DNA from: Bradyrhizobium ontarionense
GTDB lineage: Bacteria > Pseudomonadota > Alphaproteobacteria > Rhizobiales > Xanthobacteraceae
DNA: 64,000 nucleotides
Direction: 5' to 3'
NCBI RefSeq assembly: GCF_021088345.1
Contig: NZ_CP088156.1
Span: 744,001-808,000 of the forward strand
The translations under genes were made by a program, and so were the position numbers. This document shows positions 24,002 to 31,811 of the stretch, piece after piece. Position 1 is the first letter of the stretch; the number at the start of each line of letters is the position of its first letter. Below the pieces are notes generated by a model. It worked only from the letters and a program-made list of their open reading frames with translations. It had not been told where the DNA came from and made no database searches.

Positions 24002-24928
24002 ATGATCTCGATTGCGTTGCTCAGCCGCCCGGGTCTGATGGATCCGATGAAGGAGCCTCTCGCGCGCGAACTGCCGGGCGTGACCTTTGCGTCGTGGCCG
24101 GAAGAAGCTGCGCGTGAGGCGGAGCTTGCGGTGTGCTGGAAGCCGGAAGCCGGTGCGCTGGCTGCGATGCCAAAGCTGAGACTGATCCATTCGATCGCGG
24201 CCGGCGTCGACAACATTCTCTCCGATCCCACCGTTCCGGACGTGCCGCTGTGCCGGATCGTCGACCCCGATATCACCTCGGCCATGACCGAGTTCGTGTT
24301 GTGGGGGACGCTGTATTTTCATCGCGACTTCGACCGCGTCATCAGCCAGGCGCGTGACGGTCTGTGGCGGCGCTACGATCAGCGTGCGGCGAAGGACCGG
24401 AGAGTCGGCATTCTCGGTCTCGGCGCGCTTGGCACCGCGGCGGCGGTCCGTCTCGTCGATCTCGGCTTCGCAGTGAGCGCCTGGTCGCGCTCGCCAAAGG
24501 TCGTCGCCGGTGTGCGGACGTTCAGCGGCGCCGATGCGCTCGGTGAGTTTCTGAGTGAAACGGAAATTCTCGTCTCGCTGCTGCCGCTGACGCCGTCGAC
24601 CGTGGGCCTGCTCAACGCCGAACGCCTGGGCCGGCTGCCGCAAGGCGCCGCGCTGGTCCTCTGCAGTCGCGGCGAGCATCTGGTCGCGGATGATCTGGTC
24701 GCGCTCATCCGCAGCGGTCACCTGCGCGGCGCCGTGCTCGACGTCTTCGAGCATGAACCCTTGCCGTCGGACCATCCGCTATGGCGCGAGCCGGGCGTGC
24801 TGGTGACGCCGCACATGGCGGCGATCGCGTCATGGGAGGTGATCGCGCAGCAGGTGGCAGACAACGTCAGGCGGCTCCTGCGCGGCGGAGCGCTGCTGAA
24901 CGAGGTCGACCGCGCGCGCGGCTACTGA
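24002..24928 (+). CDS. D-2-hydroxyacid dehydrogenase (GhrA-like)
   Basis: 308 residues. The NAD(P)-binding Rossmann motif GILGLGALGTAAAVRLVDLGF lies mid-protein. The catalytic triad of the family is visible: Arg in CSRGEHL, Glu in FEHEPLP and His in VTPHMAA. The W-S-RS motif (SAWSRSPK) suggests the glyoxylate/hydroxypyruvate reductase A group, which prefers NADPH. It starts 7 nt after the deacylase stop, so it is co-translated with it. It could reduce a 2-oxo acid produced in the pathway. Confidence 0.88.
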   Translation: MISIALLSRPGLMDPMKEPLARELPGVTFASWPEEAAREAELAVCWKPEAGALAAMPKLRLIHSIAAGVDNILSDPTVPDVPLCRIVDPDITSAMTEFVLWGTLYFHRDFDRVISQARDGLWRRYDQRAAKDRRVGILGLGALGTAAAVRLVDLGFAVSAWSRSPKVVAGVRTFSGADALGEFLSETEILVSLLPLTPSTVGLLNAERLGRLPQGAALVLCSRGEHLVADDLVALIRSGHLRGAVLDVFEHEPLPSDHPLWREPGVLVTPHMAAIASWEVIAQQVADNVRRLLRGGALLNEVDRARGY

Positions 24929-24944
24929 GCGTCGGAGCCGTCAA

Positions 24945-25328
24945 CTATTCGAGCGTCTGAACCGGCGGCGCGACGGGGCCACGCGGGGCGGGAGGCGCTG
25001 CAGCGGCGGTCCTCGGCTGGGACGGGGCGCTGCGCGGTGCCGCCTGTTGCTGCGGCTGTGGGGCGGTCATCGCCGCCTGGCTGTCCCGAAGGGGACGCCG
25101 GACCTGCTGTGACCGGGCTGCACGGGAGCGGCGGAAGCCCCAGGAGCGTGCGATCGACGGACCCGCGGTGTAGCCGACGACAGCGCCGGCAACCGCCCCG
25201 ACAGGCCCGAACACGACAGCGCCCGACAGCGCGCCCAGCGCAGCGTCACCGCCGCGACGCTCGTCGGCCAGAGCGGTCGATGCCGTCAGTATCAACGCGA
25301 ATGCCGTCGCGGCCAGCAGTCTGGTCAT
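24945..25328 (-). CDS. Exported glycine-zipper-like protein with Pro/Ala/Gln tail
   Basis: 127 residues: signal peptide (MTRLLAATAFALILTASTALA), a glycine-rich hydrophobic stretch DAALGALSGAVVFGPVGAVAGAVVGYTAG resembling a glycine zipper, then a basic and Pro/Ala/Gln-rich low-complexity tail. Glycine-zipper proteins of rhizobia are small envelope proteins of unknown role. The start at 25328 has AAGGGAC upstream. It is convergent with the dehydrogenase gene (16 bp). Confidence 0.7.
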   Translation of the reverse strand: MTRLLAATAFALILTASTALADERRGGDAALGALSGAVVFGPVGAVAGAVVGYTAGPSIARSWGFRRSRAARSQQVRRPLRDSQAAMTAPQPQQQAAPRSAPSQPRTAAAAPPAPRGPVAPPVQTLE

Positions 25329-25590
25329 GAGATGTCCCTTCGTCGCATCGGCGCCCGAAATGAAGGACAAATGTGGCGATAAGAGCGCGACCCTCAGAAC
25401 CAAGGCGAAGTGGTCAGCTCCCGAGATCGAAGTTCCGAGCGTGTCTGGCGCGCCACTTCGGCCCTGGGCCGCGCATGTAGTGGCGCTCGGGGCGGTATGG
25501 ATCAGCTAGCAGCGCGACAAACCGCTTCAAGCGTGCGCCTAGTGCTGACAAGCTGCGGGTTGCCGCCGACGACATGGCGCATTACTCCGT

Positions 25591-25824
25591 TCAGTGCATC
25601 CGGCCGAGCATCGACGAGAACGGCATGGTGAAGATCTCCTCACCGAGATCGTCGGAAATGTGCAACACCCAGTCGCGCCAATCCTCGCCGCCTTCGGTCG
25701 AGATCAGCGTGTGCACCACGCGGGCGGCGTGATCGCGGGCTTCGGTGAGATCGAGAACGGAGGTTCCACGCCGATCGATGAGGAACTCATCATCGTTGGA
25801 GCAGTGAAAAAACACCTGTGCCAT
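25591..25824 (-). CDS. DUF6894-like small protein
   Basis: 77 residues with the family pattern MAQVFFHCSNDDEFLIDRRGTSVLDLTEARDHAARVVHTLI, then WVLHISDDLGEEIFTMPFSSMLG. These proteins are numerous in Bradyrhizobium and have no known function. GGAGC lies a few nt before the ATG at 25824. The upstream 25825-26048 and downstream 25329-25590 stretches have no gene. Confidence 0.75.
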   Translation of the reverse strand: MAQVFFHCSNDDEFLIDRRGTSVLDLTEARDHAARVVHTLISTEGGEDWRDWVLHISDDLGEEIFTMPFSSMLGRMH

Positions 25825-26048
25825 GTTCGGCTCCTCAGTCGCCACCGGCGAATTGTTGTCTACGAGTAGCAGCGCTGCGTCGCGAGCGAAATCGGAACGA
25901 TCACGTAAGGTAAATTACGGGCTCAGTGTGTGACTTTGGAACCAGCCGCGCCGTGATGCAGGTCACGGAAGCGCATCGGGAGGGAACGCCTCGGCGCCGA
26001 CGAAGTTGTTGCCAGATCCTCAAAATCCTGGCGCAACAGGAGCACGGC

Positions 26049-26234
26049 ATGATGTCTGAAACCCAGATCCATGTGATCGCGCGGCAGATGCTCGAAATGC
26101 ACGGTGCCGGAGCCATTGCGCAGGCTGCGCAGAAGGCGCAGGCGTGCGAGAGCAAGGGCGAGTCCGACGAGGCCAGGGAATGGCGCCACATTGCCGACGC
26201 CATGAAGATGATGCGTGGGCCGCATCAGAGCTGA
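26049..26234 (+). CDS. Small hypothetical helical protein
   Basis: 61 residues, probably all helical (ETQIHVIARQMLEMHGAGAIAQAAQKAQACESKGESDEAREWRHIADAMKMM). AGGAG sits exactly 6 nt before ATG 26049, which supports a real small gene and decides this start over the open frame reaching back to 25926. No family recognised, though similar short proteins are common in Bradyrhizobium. Confidence 0.65.
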   Translation: MMSETQIHVIARQMLEMHGAGAIAQAAQKAQACESKGESDEAREWRHIADAMKMMRGPHQS

Positions 26235-26446
26235 CCGACTATTGCCGCCGGCCGGCCGCAGGATACGCGGTACCGGGCCGCGACTCTGACGCTGCGGGAC
26301 CTCGAATTTGCCCGTCAAGGGTCGCGATGTGGAATCTGATCCTGGTTTCCGACCCAATTCCCACGCATGAATCGGGCAAGATGATTCGGCAGCGGATTCG
26401 CCGTACGCGGCGGTGCCGGCGCGATCGCAGCCTCGGGGATATTGCC

Positions 26447-27331
26447 ATGGTCTTTTTCAAGCGTGAGCTCAGTCCGGTCGAGATCTTCGAGCGTGCGCTG
26501 AAGGACAAGCAGGCTACGCGGCAGAAGCTCACGGAGCGTCTCATCGTTGCCGAGAGGGCGCTCGACGAGAAGCGCGTGGTGGCCGAGCGGCTGGCGAAGG
26601 CAGGCGCCAGCAACGGTCAGCTCGATCGCGCCGAGGCGAAGATGCAGGTGGTCGAGCAGAAGGCCAAGGCGCTGCGGGCATCGGTCGCCGAATGCGACGA
26701 TCAGATGGTGCTGGCGGAGCGCGCGCTCGCCGACGCGGTGGCGCAGCGCGACCGCGATCGTGCAGCCAACGAAATCGAGTCGGTGGCGACAGCGATCGAG
26801 CAGGCGGTTCCGCGCTTCGAGATCGGCGCGGCGGCGCTGGTCGATGCCGTGACGCGCGGCCGCGCGGCGCTGAGCGAGGCCAATCGCTTCGCTGCCGATG
26901 TCGATGACATCCGTCGCGAGGTGCTCTCGGCTGCTGAACTGATCTGTTGGGAACTGCGTGCGGCTGCAACCCGTGCAAGGGCCGGCAACATCAATGTGGC
27001 GTTGCTGGCGCCCCCCGAGGCGAAGCTGTTGCCTGCGCCTGAGACCGACCGGCAGATGATCTATACGCTCAACCCGCTGACCTGGCGGGAAGGCGACGAG
27101 GTCAAGCGTGTCGCTGCCTTCACCATGGCCGCGTTGCCCAAGACGCTGCTGCCGCTCGCGCTGGCGCATCAGCATGTCGACTATCTGAATGCGCGGCGGG
27201 TTCAGACCCTCATCCATGTCCACGGCAGTGGGCAGCAGCAGGCCGAGCCGATGCCGGATGATCCCGCTCTGGTCGATCTCGACGCGCTCGGTGTGCAGGC
27301 GGAGGAAAGCCCGCGGGCCGATGTTGCCTGA
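26447..27331 (+). CDS. Coiled-coil hypothetical protein
   Basis: 294 residues. Residues 1-165 are a long heptad-like coiled coil (FERALKDKQATRQKLTERLIVAERALDEKRVVAERLAKAG through ALRASVAECDDQMVLAERALADAVAQRDRDRAA). The C-terminal third is probably globular, with GEVKRVAAFTMAALPK-like sequence. No signal peptide or membrane segment. I do not recognise a family; the shape resembles small phage- or plasmid-borne structural proteins but no phage genes are near. Start at ATG 26447 (MVFFKRELSPVEIFE); the open frame upstream is Arg-rich and looks non-coding. Confidence 0.7.
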   Translation: MVFFKRELSPVEIFERALKDKQATRQKLTERLIVAERALDEKRVVAERLAKAGASNGQLDRAEAKMQVVEQKAKALRASVAECDDQMVLAERALADAVAQRDRDRAANEIESVATAIEQAVPRFEIGAAALVDAVTRGRAALSEANRFAADVDDIRREVLSAAELICWELRAAATRARAGNINVALLAPPEAKLLPAPETDRQMIYTLNPLTWREGDEVKRVAAFTMAALPKTLLPLALAHQHVDYLNARRVQTLIHVHGSGQQQAEPMPDDPALVDLDALGVQAEESPRADVA

Positions 27332-27394
27332 CGGCGCTGTCTGACAATGGCTGCGGCGTTGCCGCCACTACGTGAGCGTCCCGGCACGCGCCTG

Positions 27395-27742
27395 ATGAAG
27401 CGTGGATGGTCGGCTGCGCTGCTGCTGCTGATTGGCATGAGCGTGGCGCGCGCCGAAGATCTCGATGCAGGCAAATCCGGGGCACGACTGTTTGCCGACA
27501 GCTGCGCCACCTGCCATCGCTCACCCCGTGGGCTCGCCAAGGGCCGCTTCCGCCTCACCCTGTATCTGTTCCTGCAGCAGCACTACACCAGTAGCGCGGA
27601 CGCGGCGTCCGCATTGAGCACCTATCTGCAGTCGGTCGATACGCCGGCCGGCAAGCCCGCGCAGTCCGGCCCAAGAGGTCGGCGACCCGCAACCCGCGAG
27701 CCGCGACCACCGCGTCCGCCGCTGCCGGTGCGCGGACGTTAG
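27395..27742 (+). CDS. Exported single-haem cytochrome c-like protein (CATCH)
   Basis: 115 residues: signal peptide (WSAALLLLIGMSVARA), GKSGARLFADSCATCHRSPRGLAKGRF with a haem-c motif at residues 37-41, then a helical ASALSTYLQSVD segment and a Pro/Arg-rich tail. It looks like half of a class I cytochrome c; no clear Met axial ligand is visible, so haem ligation is uncertain. The same frame is open to 27347; I prefer 27395 because the signal peptide begins there. It follows the coiled-coil gene by about 60 bp. Confidence 0.65.
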   Translation: MKRGWSAALLLLIGMSVARAEDLDAGKSGARLFADSCATCHRSPRGLAKGRFRLTLYLFLQQHYTSSADAASALSTYLQSVDTPAGKPAQSGPRGRRPATREPRPPRPPLPVRGR

Positions 27743-27925
27743 CGGGCGGCCCGCATCCGCAGTTTTCCGGGGCAACCCGATGGGAGTGTGGCCCATACCG
27801 GCAACCTGGGCTATGTTCGACGTGCCGAGGCGGCTGAGCAACGACCGGAAGTGCCATATCTGAGGTGGTTCCTCAGGTGGGGTCCTTGACTGGGTCCTGG
27901 AGCCCGCTGAGGCGGGGCAGCAGCG

Positions 27926-28762
27926 ATGATGACCTTACCGGAGCTCGCAGCAGCGGCATTGGAGCGTTTCCTGAGCTCCTACATGCGCCGTCGTTTCGGC
28001 TCCTCCCACACCCAGCTGTCCGAGATGCTTCCCGCTGCGGCGCGCATCGCGCTCGAATGTATCGGCAACAGCGACGCCCTGTATCACAACGTCGAACATA
28101 CGCTCCTGGTCACGCTCGCAGGCCACGAGATCCTGCGTGGTCGGGCGCTCCACAGCCACATGACGGCAGAGGACTACGTCCATGTCATCATGGCCTGCCT
28201 TCTCCACGATATCGGCTACGTCCGCGGCTTGTTCAGGGAGGACGATGCCGACGGTTTCGTCATCGACATGGGAGGGCGCAAGATCAGCCTGCCGCGCGGT
28301 TCGTCCGATGCCAGCCTGATGCCGTATCATGTCGACCGTTCCAAGCTCTACGTGATCAACCGGATCGAAGGCATGGCACCGCTCGACAAGGAGCGGATCG
28401 CCTTCGCCATCGAAGGCACGCGCTTTCCCCCGCTTGCCGGCCAGCAGTTCGACGAGGAGCAGTCGATCGTGCGCGCCGCCGATCTGATCGGACAGCTCGG
28501 CGATCCCAACTACATTCGCAAGGCCAACGCGCTCTACCACGAGTTCGAGGAGGTCGGCATCAACCGCCAGCTCGGCTACGGCTCGCCGGCGGATATCGTC
28601 AACCGCTATCCGCAGTTCTATTGGAACAGCGTCGCGCCGCATATCCAGACCGAGATCCGCTATCTCAACATGACATCGACCGGGCGGCAGTGGATCGCCA
28701 ATCTCTACGCCAACGTGTTCCGCGCCGAGCGCGACATCCCGCTGTCGGGTCCGCAGACCTGA
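27926..28762 (+). CDS. HD-domain metal-dependent phosphohydrolase
   Basis: 278 residues. HD superfamily metal ligands are visible as YHNVEHT (about 53-59) and CLLHDIGYVRG (about 90). A later segment VRAADLIGQLGDPNYIRKANALYHEFEEVG supplies a second acidic ligand (Asp). The HN-x-EHT motif resembles cyclic-nucleotide phosphodiesterases. The substrate cannot be named. No membrane segment. Convergent with the HAD gene (19 bp between stops). Confidence 0.85.
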   Translation: MMTLPELAAAALERFLSSYMRRRFGSSHTQLSEMLPAAARIALECIGNSDALYHNVEHTLLVTLAGHEILRGRALHSHMTAEDYVHVIMACLLHDIGYVRGLFREDDADGFVIDMGGRKISLPRGSSDASLMPYHVDRSKLYVINRIEGMAPLDKERIAFAIEGTRFPPLAGQQFDEEQSIVRAADLIGQLGDPNYIRKANALYHEFEEVGINRQLGYGSPADIVNRYPQFYWNSVAPHIQTEIRYLNMTSTGRQWIANLYANVFRAERDIPLSGPQT

Positions 28763-28781
28763 GATCGGCCCATCGCGCCGA

Positions 28782-29456
28782 TTAGCGCCGGCCGCCGACC
28801 TCGTCGATGTGTCCGAGCAGGTCGGCCGGGTCGTCATAGACGCGGATGGCGCCGGACTGCCGCAGCTCTTCGGAACCGTAACCGCCGCTCAGCAGGCCGA
28901 CGCCGAGCGCTCGGCAGCGGGTCGCCGCCAGCATGTCCCAGATGCTGTCGCCGACGACGACCGAACGCTCGATCGGGACACCGAGCCGCGCGGCGGCGGC
29001 GAGAAACAGATCAGGATCGGGCTTTGCGTAACGGACCTCGTCGCGCGTCACGACCGGGCTGGTCTTGGGATCGACACCGAGCGCGGTGAGATTGACTGCC
29101 GCGGTTTCCATCCGGCCGCTGGTCGCAATCGCCCAGGGAATGCCGGCGTTGGTCAGGAAACCGAGCAGCTCGCGGGCGCCGGGCAGGGGCCGGACCTGCC
29201 GTCCCAAATCTTGATAGGCCGCCGCATGTGCGCGCCTGAGCCGCTCGATCCGATCCGGCTCCAGCGAGAAACCGGTCTCGCGCAGCAACTGGTTGGTGAA
29301 CAGGCCGCCGCTCATGCCGATCTTGCGATGGATGCGCCAGACCGACAGCTCGATGCTCTCGGCGTCCAGTGCAGTCTTCCAGGCGAGCACATGCTGATAG
29401 ACGCTGTCGACCAGCGTGCCGTCGAGGTCGAACAGGAAGGCGCTTTCGATGCGCAT
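28782..29456 (-). CDS. HAD-family phosphatase (beta-phosphoglucomutase/Gph-like)
   Basis: 224 residues with all four HAD motifs: I, FLFDLDGTLVDS (nucleophile Asp); II, WAIATSGR; III, Lys in RYAKPDPDLFL; IV, VVVGDSIWDM. The helical C1 cap between motifs I and II (about residues 18-85) places it in subfamily IA with phosphoglycolate phosphatase-like enzymes. GGAG lies upstream of ATG 29456; an alternative start at 29480 adds eight residues. Confidence 0.88.
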   Translation of the reverse strand: MRIESAFLFDLDGTLVDSVYQHVLAWKTALDAESIELSVWRIHRKIGMSGGLFTNQLLRETGFSLEPDRIERLRRAHAAAYQDLGRQVRPLPGARELLGFLTNAGIPWAIATSGRMETAAVNLTALGVDPKTSPVVTRDEVRYAKPDPDLFLAAAARLGVPIERSVVVGDSIWDMLAATRCRALGVGLLSGGYGSEELRQSGAIRVYDDPADLLGHIDEVGGRR

Positions 29457-29608
29457 GGCGGGCTCCGAGCTTGCTATCACAGTGCCAAGCGGCAGCCGCC
29501 ATTCGAGTTCCTTCCCGTCGGCGGTTCCCTTTCGTCCGAGCCCGCCGGGATGAGGCGCGCGTCACGCTCGCCTCAGAGAAGACGCACCGTCGATCTGGCC
29601 GCCGTCGC

Positions 29609-30001
29609 TCAGCCCTTGGTGCGGATGAAACCGGACAGCCGCTTCTTTTCTTCTTCGCACCAGGCCGGCACGCCGAGATGCCGCTGATCCATGTCGATGG
29701 CCTGTGTGGCGACGGCCACCTCGGCCATCAGGTCGTCGTCCTGCTTCTCGCCCATCTTTCCGCCGGTGTGCATGTAGGCGATCGCCTTGCGGACCTTTTC
29801 GGTGGTCCCGTCAGGCAGCTGCATGTCCTGCGCCTTCTGGACGAGGTCCTGATAGACGACGTCGGTGCCCGGACATTGGACCTTGGTGGCAAAGGCCTCC
29901 AGCACCAGGGTCGTATAGGTATGACGCGGCTCGGCGCTGGCTGGAGCTGCGGCCACGAGCAAGGCCGCAATCGTCAATGTAGAACGCATACCGTTTCGCA
30001 T
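29609..30001 (-). CDS. Small exported hypothetical protein
   Basis: 130 residues: signal peptide (MRSTLTIAALLVAAAPASA), then a mainly helical mature protein with two Cys (VQCPGTD and PAWCEEEKKR) that may form a disulfide. No family recognised. GGGAGG lies about 9 nt before the ATG at 30001. It sits between the HAD gene and a short coiled-coil gene on the same strand. Confidence 0.7.
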   Translation of the reverse strand: MRNGMRSTLTIAALLVAAAPASAEPRHTYTTLVLEAFATKVQCPGTDVVYQDLVQKAQDMQLPDGTTEKVRKAIAYMHTGGKMGEKQDDDLMAEVAVATQAIDMDQRHLGVPAWCEEEKKRLSGFIRTKG

Positions 30002-30116
30002 ACCCTGGCACCCTCCCGTTTATTTGCGGCGAGGCTAGCTTCTGGGCGTGGCGCCGGCAACAACGAGCGCAGTGCAATATCGCGATTTGATCCGGATCCG
30101 GGCTTGGCCCGGCCGC

Positions 30117-30323
30117 CTATTTGCTCAGCCGCTGCTCCTGCTCCTTGAGCAGAACGTCGAGTTCATCGCTCTGCTGCGCCAGGCGGTCGGCGTTGCGCTC
30201 CTCGTCGGCTGCGCCCGATTGCGAAGCGGCCTGTTCCGTGATCTGGCGGATGTTGTCGCGCAGGATCGCGATGCGCTCTGCAAGCTCGGATGCGGACAGG
30301 ATGGTTGGATCGATCAGGCTCAT
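30117..30323 (-). CDS. Short coiled-coil protein
   Basis: 68 residues, Gln/Glu/Asp-rich and helical throughout (SELAERIAILRDNIRQITEQAASQSGAADEERNADRLAQQSDELDVLLKEQEQRL), with heptad-like hydrophobic spacing. GAGGAA lies just before ATG 30323. No family recognised. Confidence 0.65.
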   Translation of the reverse strand: MSLIDPTILSASELAERIAILRDNIRQITEQAASQSGAADEERNADRLAQQSDELDVLLKEQEQRLSK

Positions 30324-30502
30324 GGATTCCTCGCCAATCTGCTGGTGCGCCGCGCTTGTGAGCCGTAAGGCATCTCAGATCGCGCGCACATCTCAGGCGC
30401 GGTTCCATAGCTCGGAAAGCCTCGCTGCGACAAGTCCGACGACGCGGACGCCAACCGCGTCAGCCTGCAGTTCGGACTTGCGCAGCGCGTTCTGGCAGCG
30501 CG

Positions 30503-31375
30503 TCAGCGCACCGGCATGGGCGGACGCACCACCGGCTGATCCGGATCCGCCGGCGCCGACTGCAGCGACATCGGCGCGGGCGGCGGTGGAACCATGTTCG
30601 CCGCCGGCGAGACTGGTCGCGGTCGATGGGCTGGGGCAGCTGCTGCGGGCGGCGGCGTGATTGCTGCCGTTGTCGGCCGTGGGGCAGGGCGCGGCCGCAG
30701 CGTCTGCTCGATGGCGCGGGGGTCGAACGATCTTGCCTCCGCGGTCCGCTCCGTCGGCCTGGCTTCGGCCACCCGCGCCACGTCGCGCGCCAGCTGTTCC
30801 TGGCCCGTCTTGAGCTGGGCAAGGCCCGTCTTGAGGTCGCTGATCTGCTGGCTCAGGGCGGCGAGGTCGTGCGCCATCGACTGCAGCAACTGCGCCTGTT
30901 CCAGGGATGCGCCAGCCGCCGCCGTACCGGTTGCCGGGTCCTGCGCTTGCGCCTGTGTCGCTGCGGCCGTCTCCTGACCTGATGTCGCGGCCGGCGGCGC
31001 AGTGCCATCCTTGTCGGCGCTCGAGACGAGCGAAATCCGCGGCATCCAGTGCGCGATCATCTCCTGGGCCTCGTCGCCATAGCTCTGCCAGGCGGCTGCG
31101 GCGACCGCACTGCCGACCGCGAACAGCACGGCAAGCATGGTGCGCACGATCCAGGTTCCGACCTTGCTGCGCTCACCCGCGGCGGCAAGCCCATTGGTCG
31201 CCTGCGACCTGAGCTCGGGATCGATCTTCGGCGATGGCATCTCCGGCGGCCGATAGGAGGCGCGCCGGTCGGGCTCGGCGCTTGCGCGATCGGCGCGGGC
31301 CGCCAGGACGATTTCGGCGTCGATCACAGCATGAGGCTGCTGATCGGCTTCTTTCGTGGTCGTCGTTGCAAGCAT
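30503..31375 (-). CDS. Single-pass membrane protein with coiled coil and Pro-rich tail
   Basis: 290 residues: cytoplasmic N-terminus (about 80 residues), one membrane helix (WIVRTMLAVLFAVGSAVAAAAW), an Ala/Gln-rich region, a coiled coil (EQAQLLQSMAHDLAALSQQISDLKTGLAQLKTGQEQLARDVARV) and a Pro-rich C-terminal tail (PPPAAAAPAHRPRPVSPAANMVPPPP). The layout suggests an envelope-spanning or scaffolding role. No named family recognised. GGAG lies 7 nt before ATG 31375; the frame continues upstream to 31612 without evidence of use. Confidence 0.75.
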   Translation of the reverse strand: MLATTTTKEADQQPHAVIDAEIVLAARADRASAEPDRRASYRPPEMPSPKIDPELRSQATNGLAAAGERSKVGTWIVRTMLAVLFAVGSAVAAAAWQSYGDEAQEMIAHWMPRISLVSSADKDGTAPPAATSGQETAAATQAQAQDPATGTAAAGASLEQAQLLQSMAHDLAALSQQISDLKTGLAQLKTGQEQLARDVARVAEARPTERTAEARSFDPRAIEQTLRPRPAPRPTTAAITPPPAAAAPAHRPRPVSPAANMVPPPPAPMSLQSAPADPDQPVVRPPMPVR

Positions 31376-31811
31376 TGACGCTCCGTCCTCCGTTGTCGTC
31401 CGCGTCCGCAGCGGCGCTCGATTCCGTACCAACGCCACGAAACGATCGGCGGCGCGCGGCCGCGTCAGCACAGAACCTGGATACCGGTTGTCCCTCGCGC
31501 CCACGCAACCTGCATGCGCACGGCGATCAGTCTTCGCCAGAGCCGGAGACCTCGGAACGTCCCACCAGCGTTCCGCCGTGTCGAAGCTCAGGCCATTCCC
31601 TGTTTGCTCCACACCTCGTCATATCCGCCCAAACCAAGGCGAAGGCATGACGGTTGCGCGATGCATGCGACCTCCACCTCTGGCCGCATGGCCGAGCATA
31701 CCCCGAATGAACGACGAAGGCTATGCTGATGGCGTTTCACGACGGAGACGCGGCCCGGCCATCCTTGCCGACCCATGCGGCAAATTTGAAGTTCCGATCG
31801 GCCCGTTGTGC
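31376..31811. other. Intergenic, no supported gene
   Basis: 436 bp between the membrane-protein gene and the sensor kinase gene. Open frames here are antisense or extensions of neighbours and lack ribosome sites. No repeat or clear terminator was seen. Confidence 0.5.

Noticed and set aside
22270..24285. Minus-strand open frame (671 codons) antisense to the aminotransferase and deacylase genes
   Set aside because: Shadow of two clear enzyme genes.
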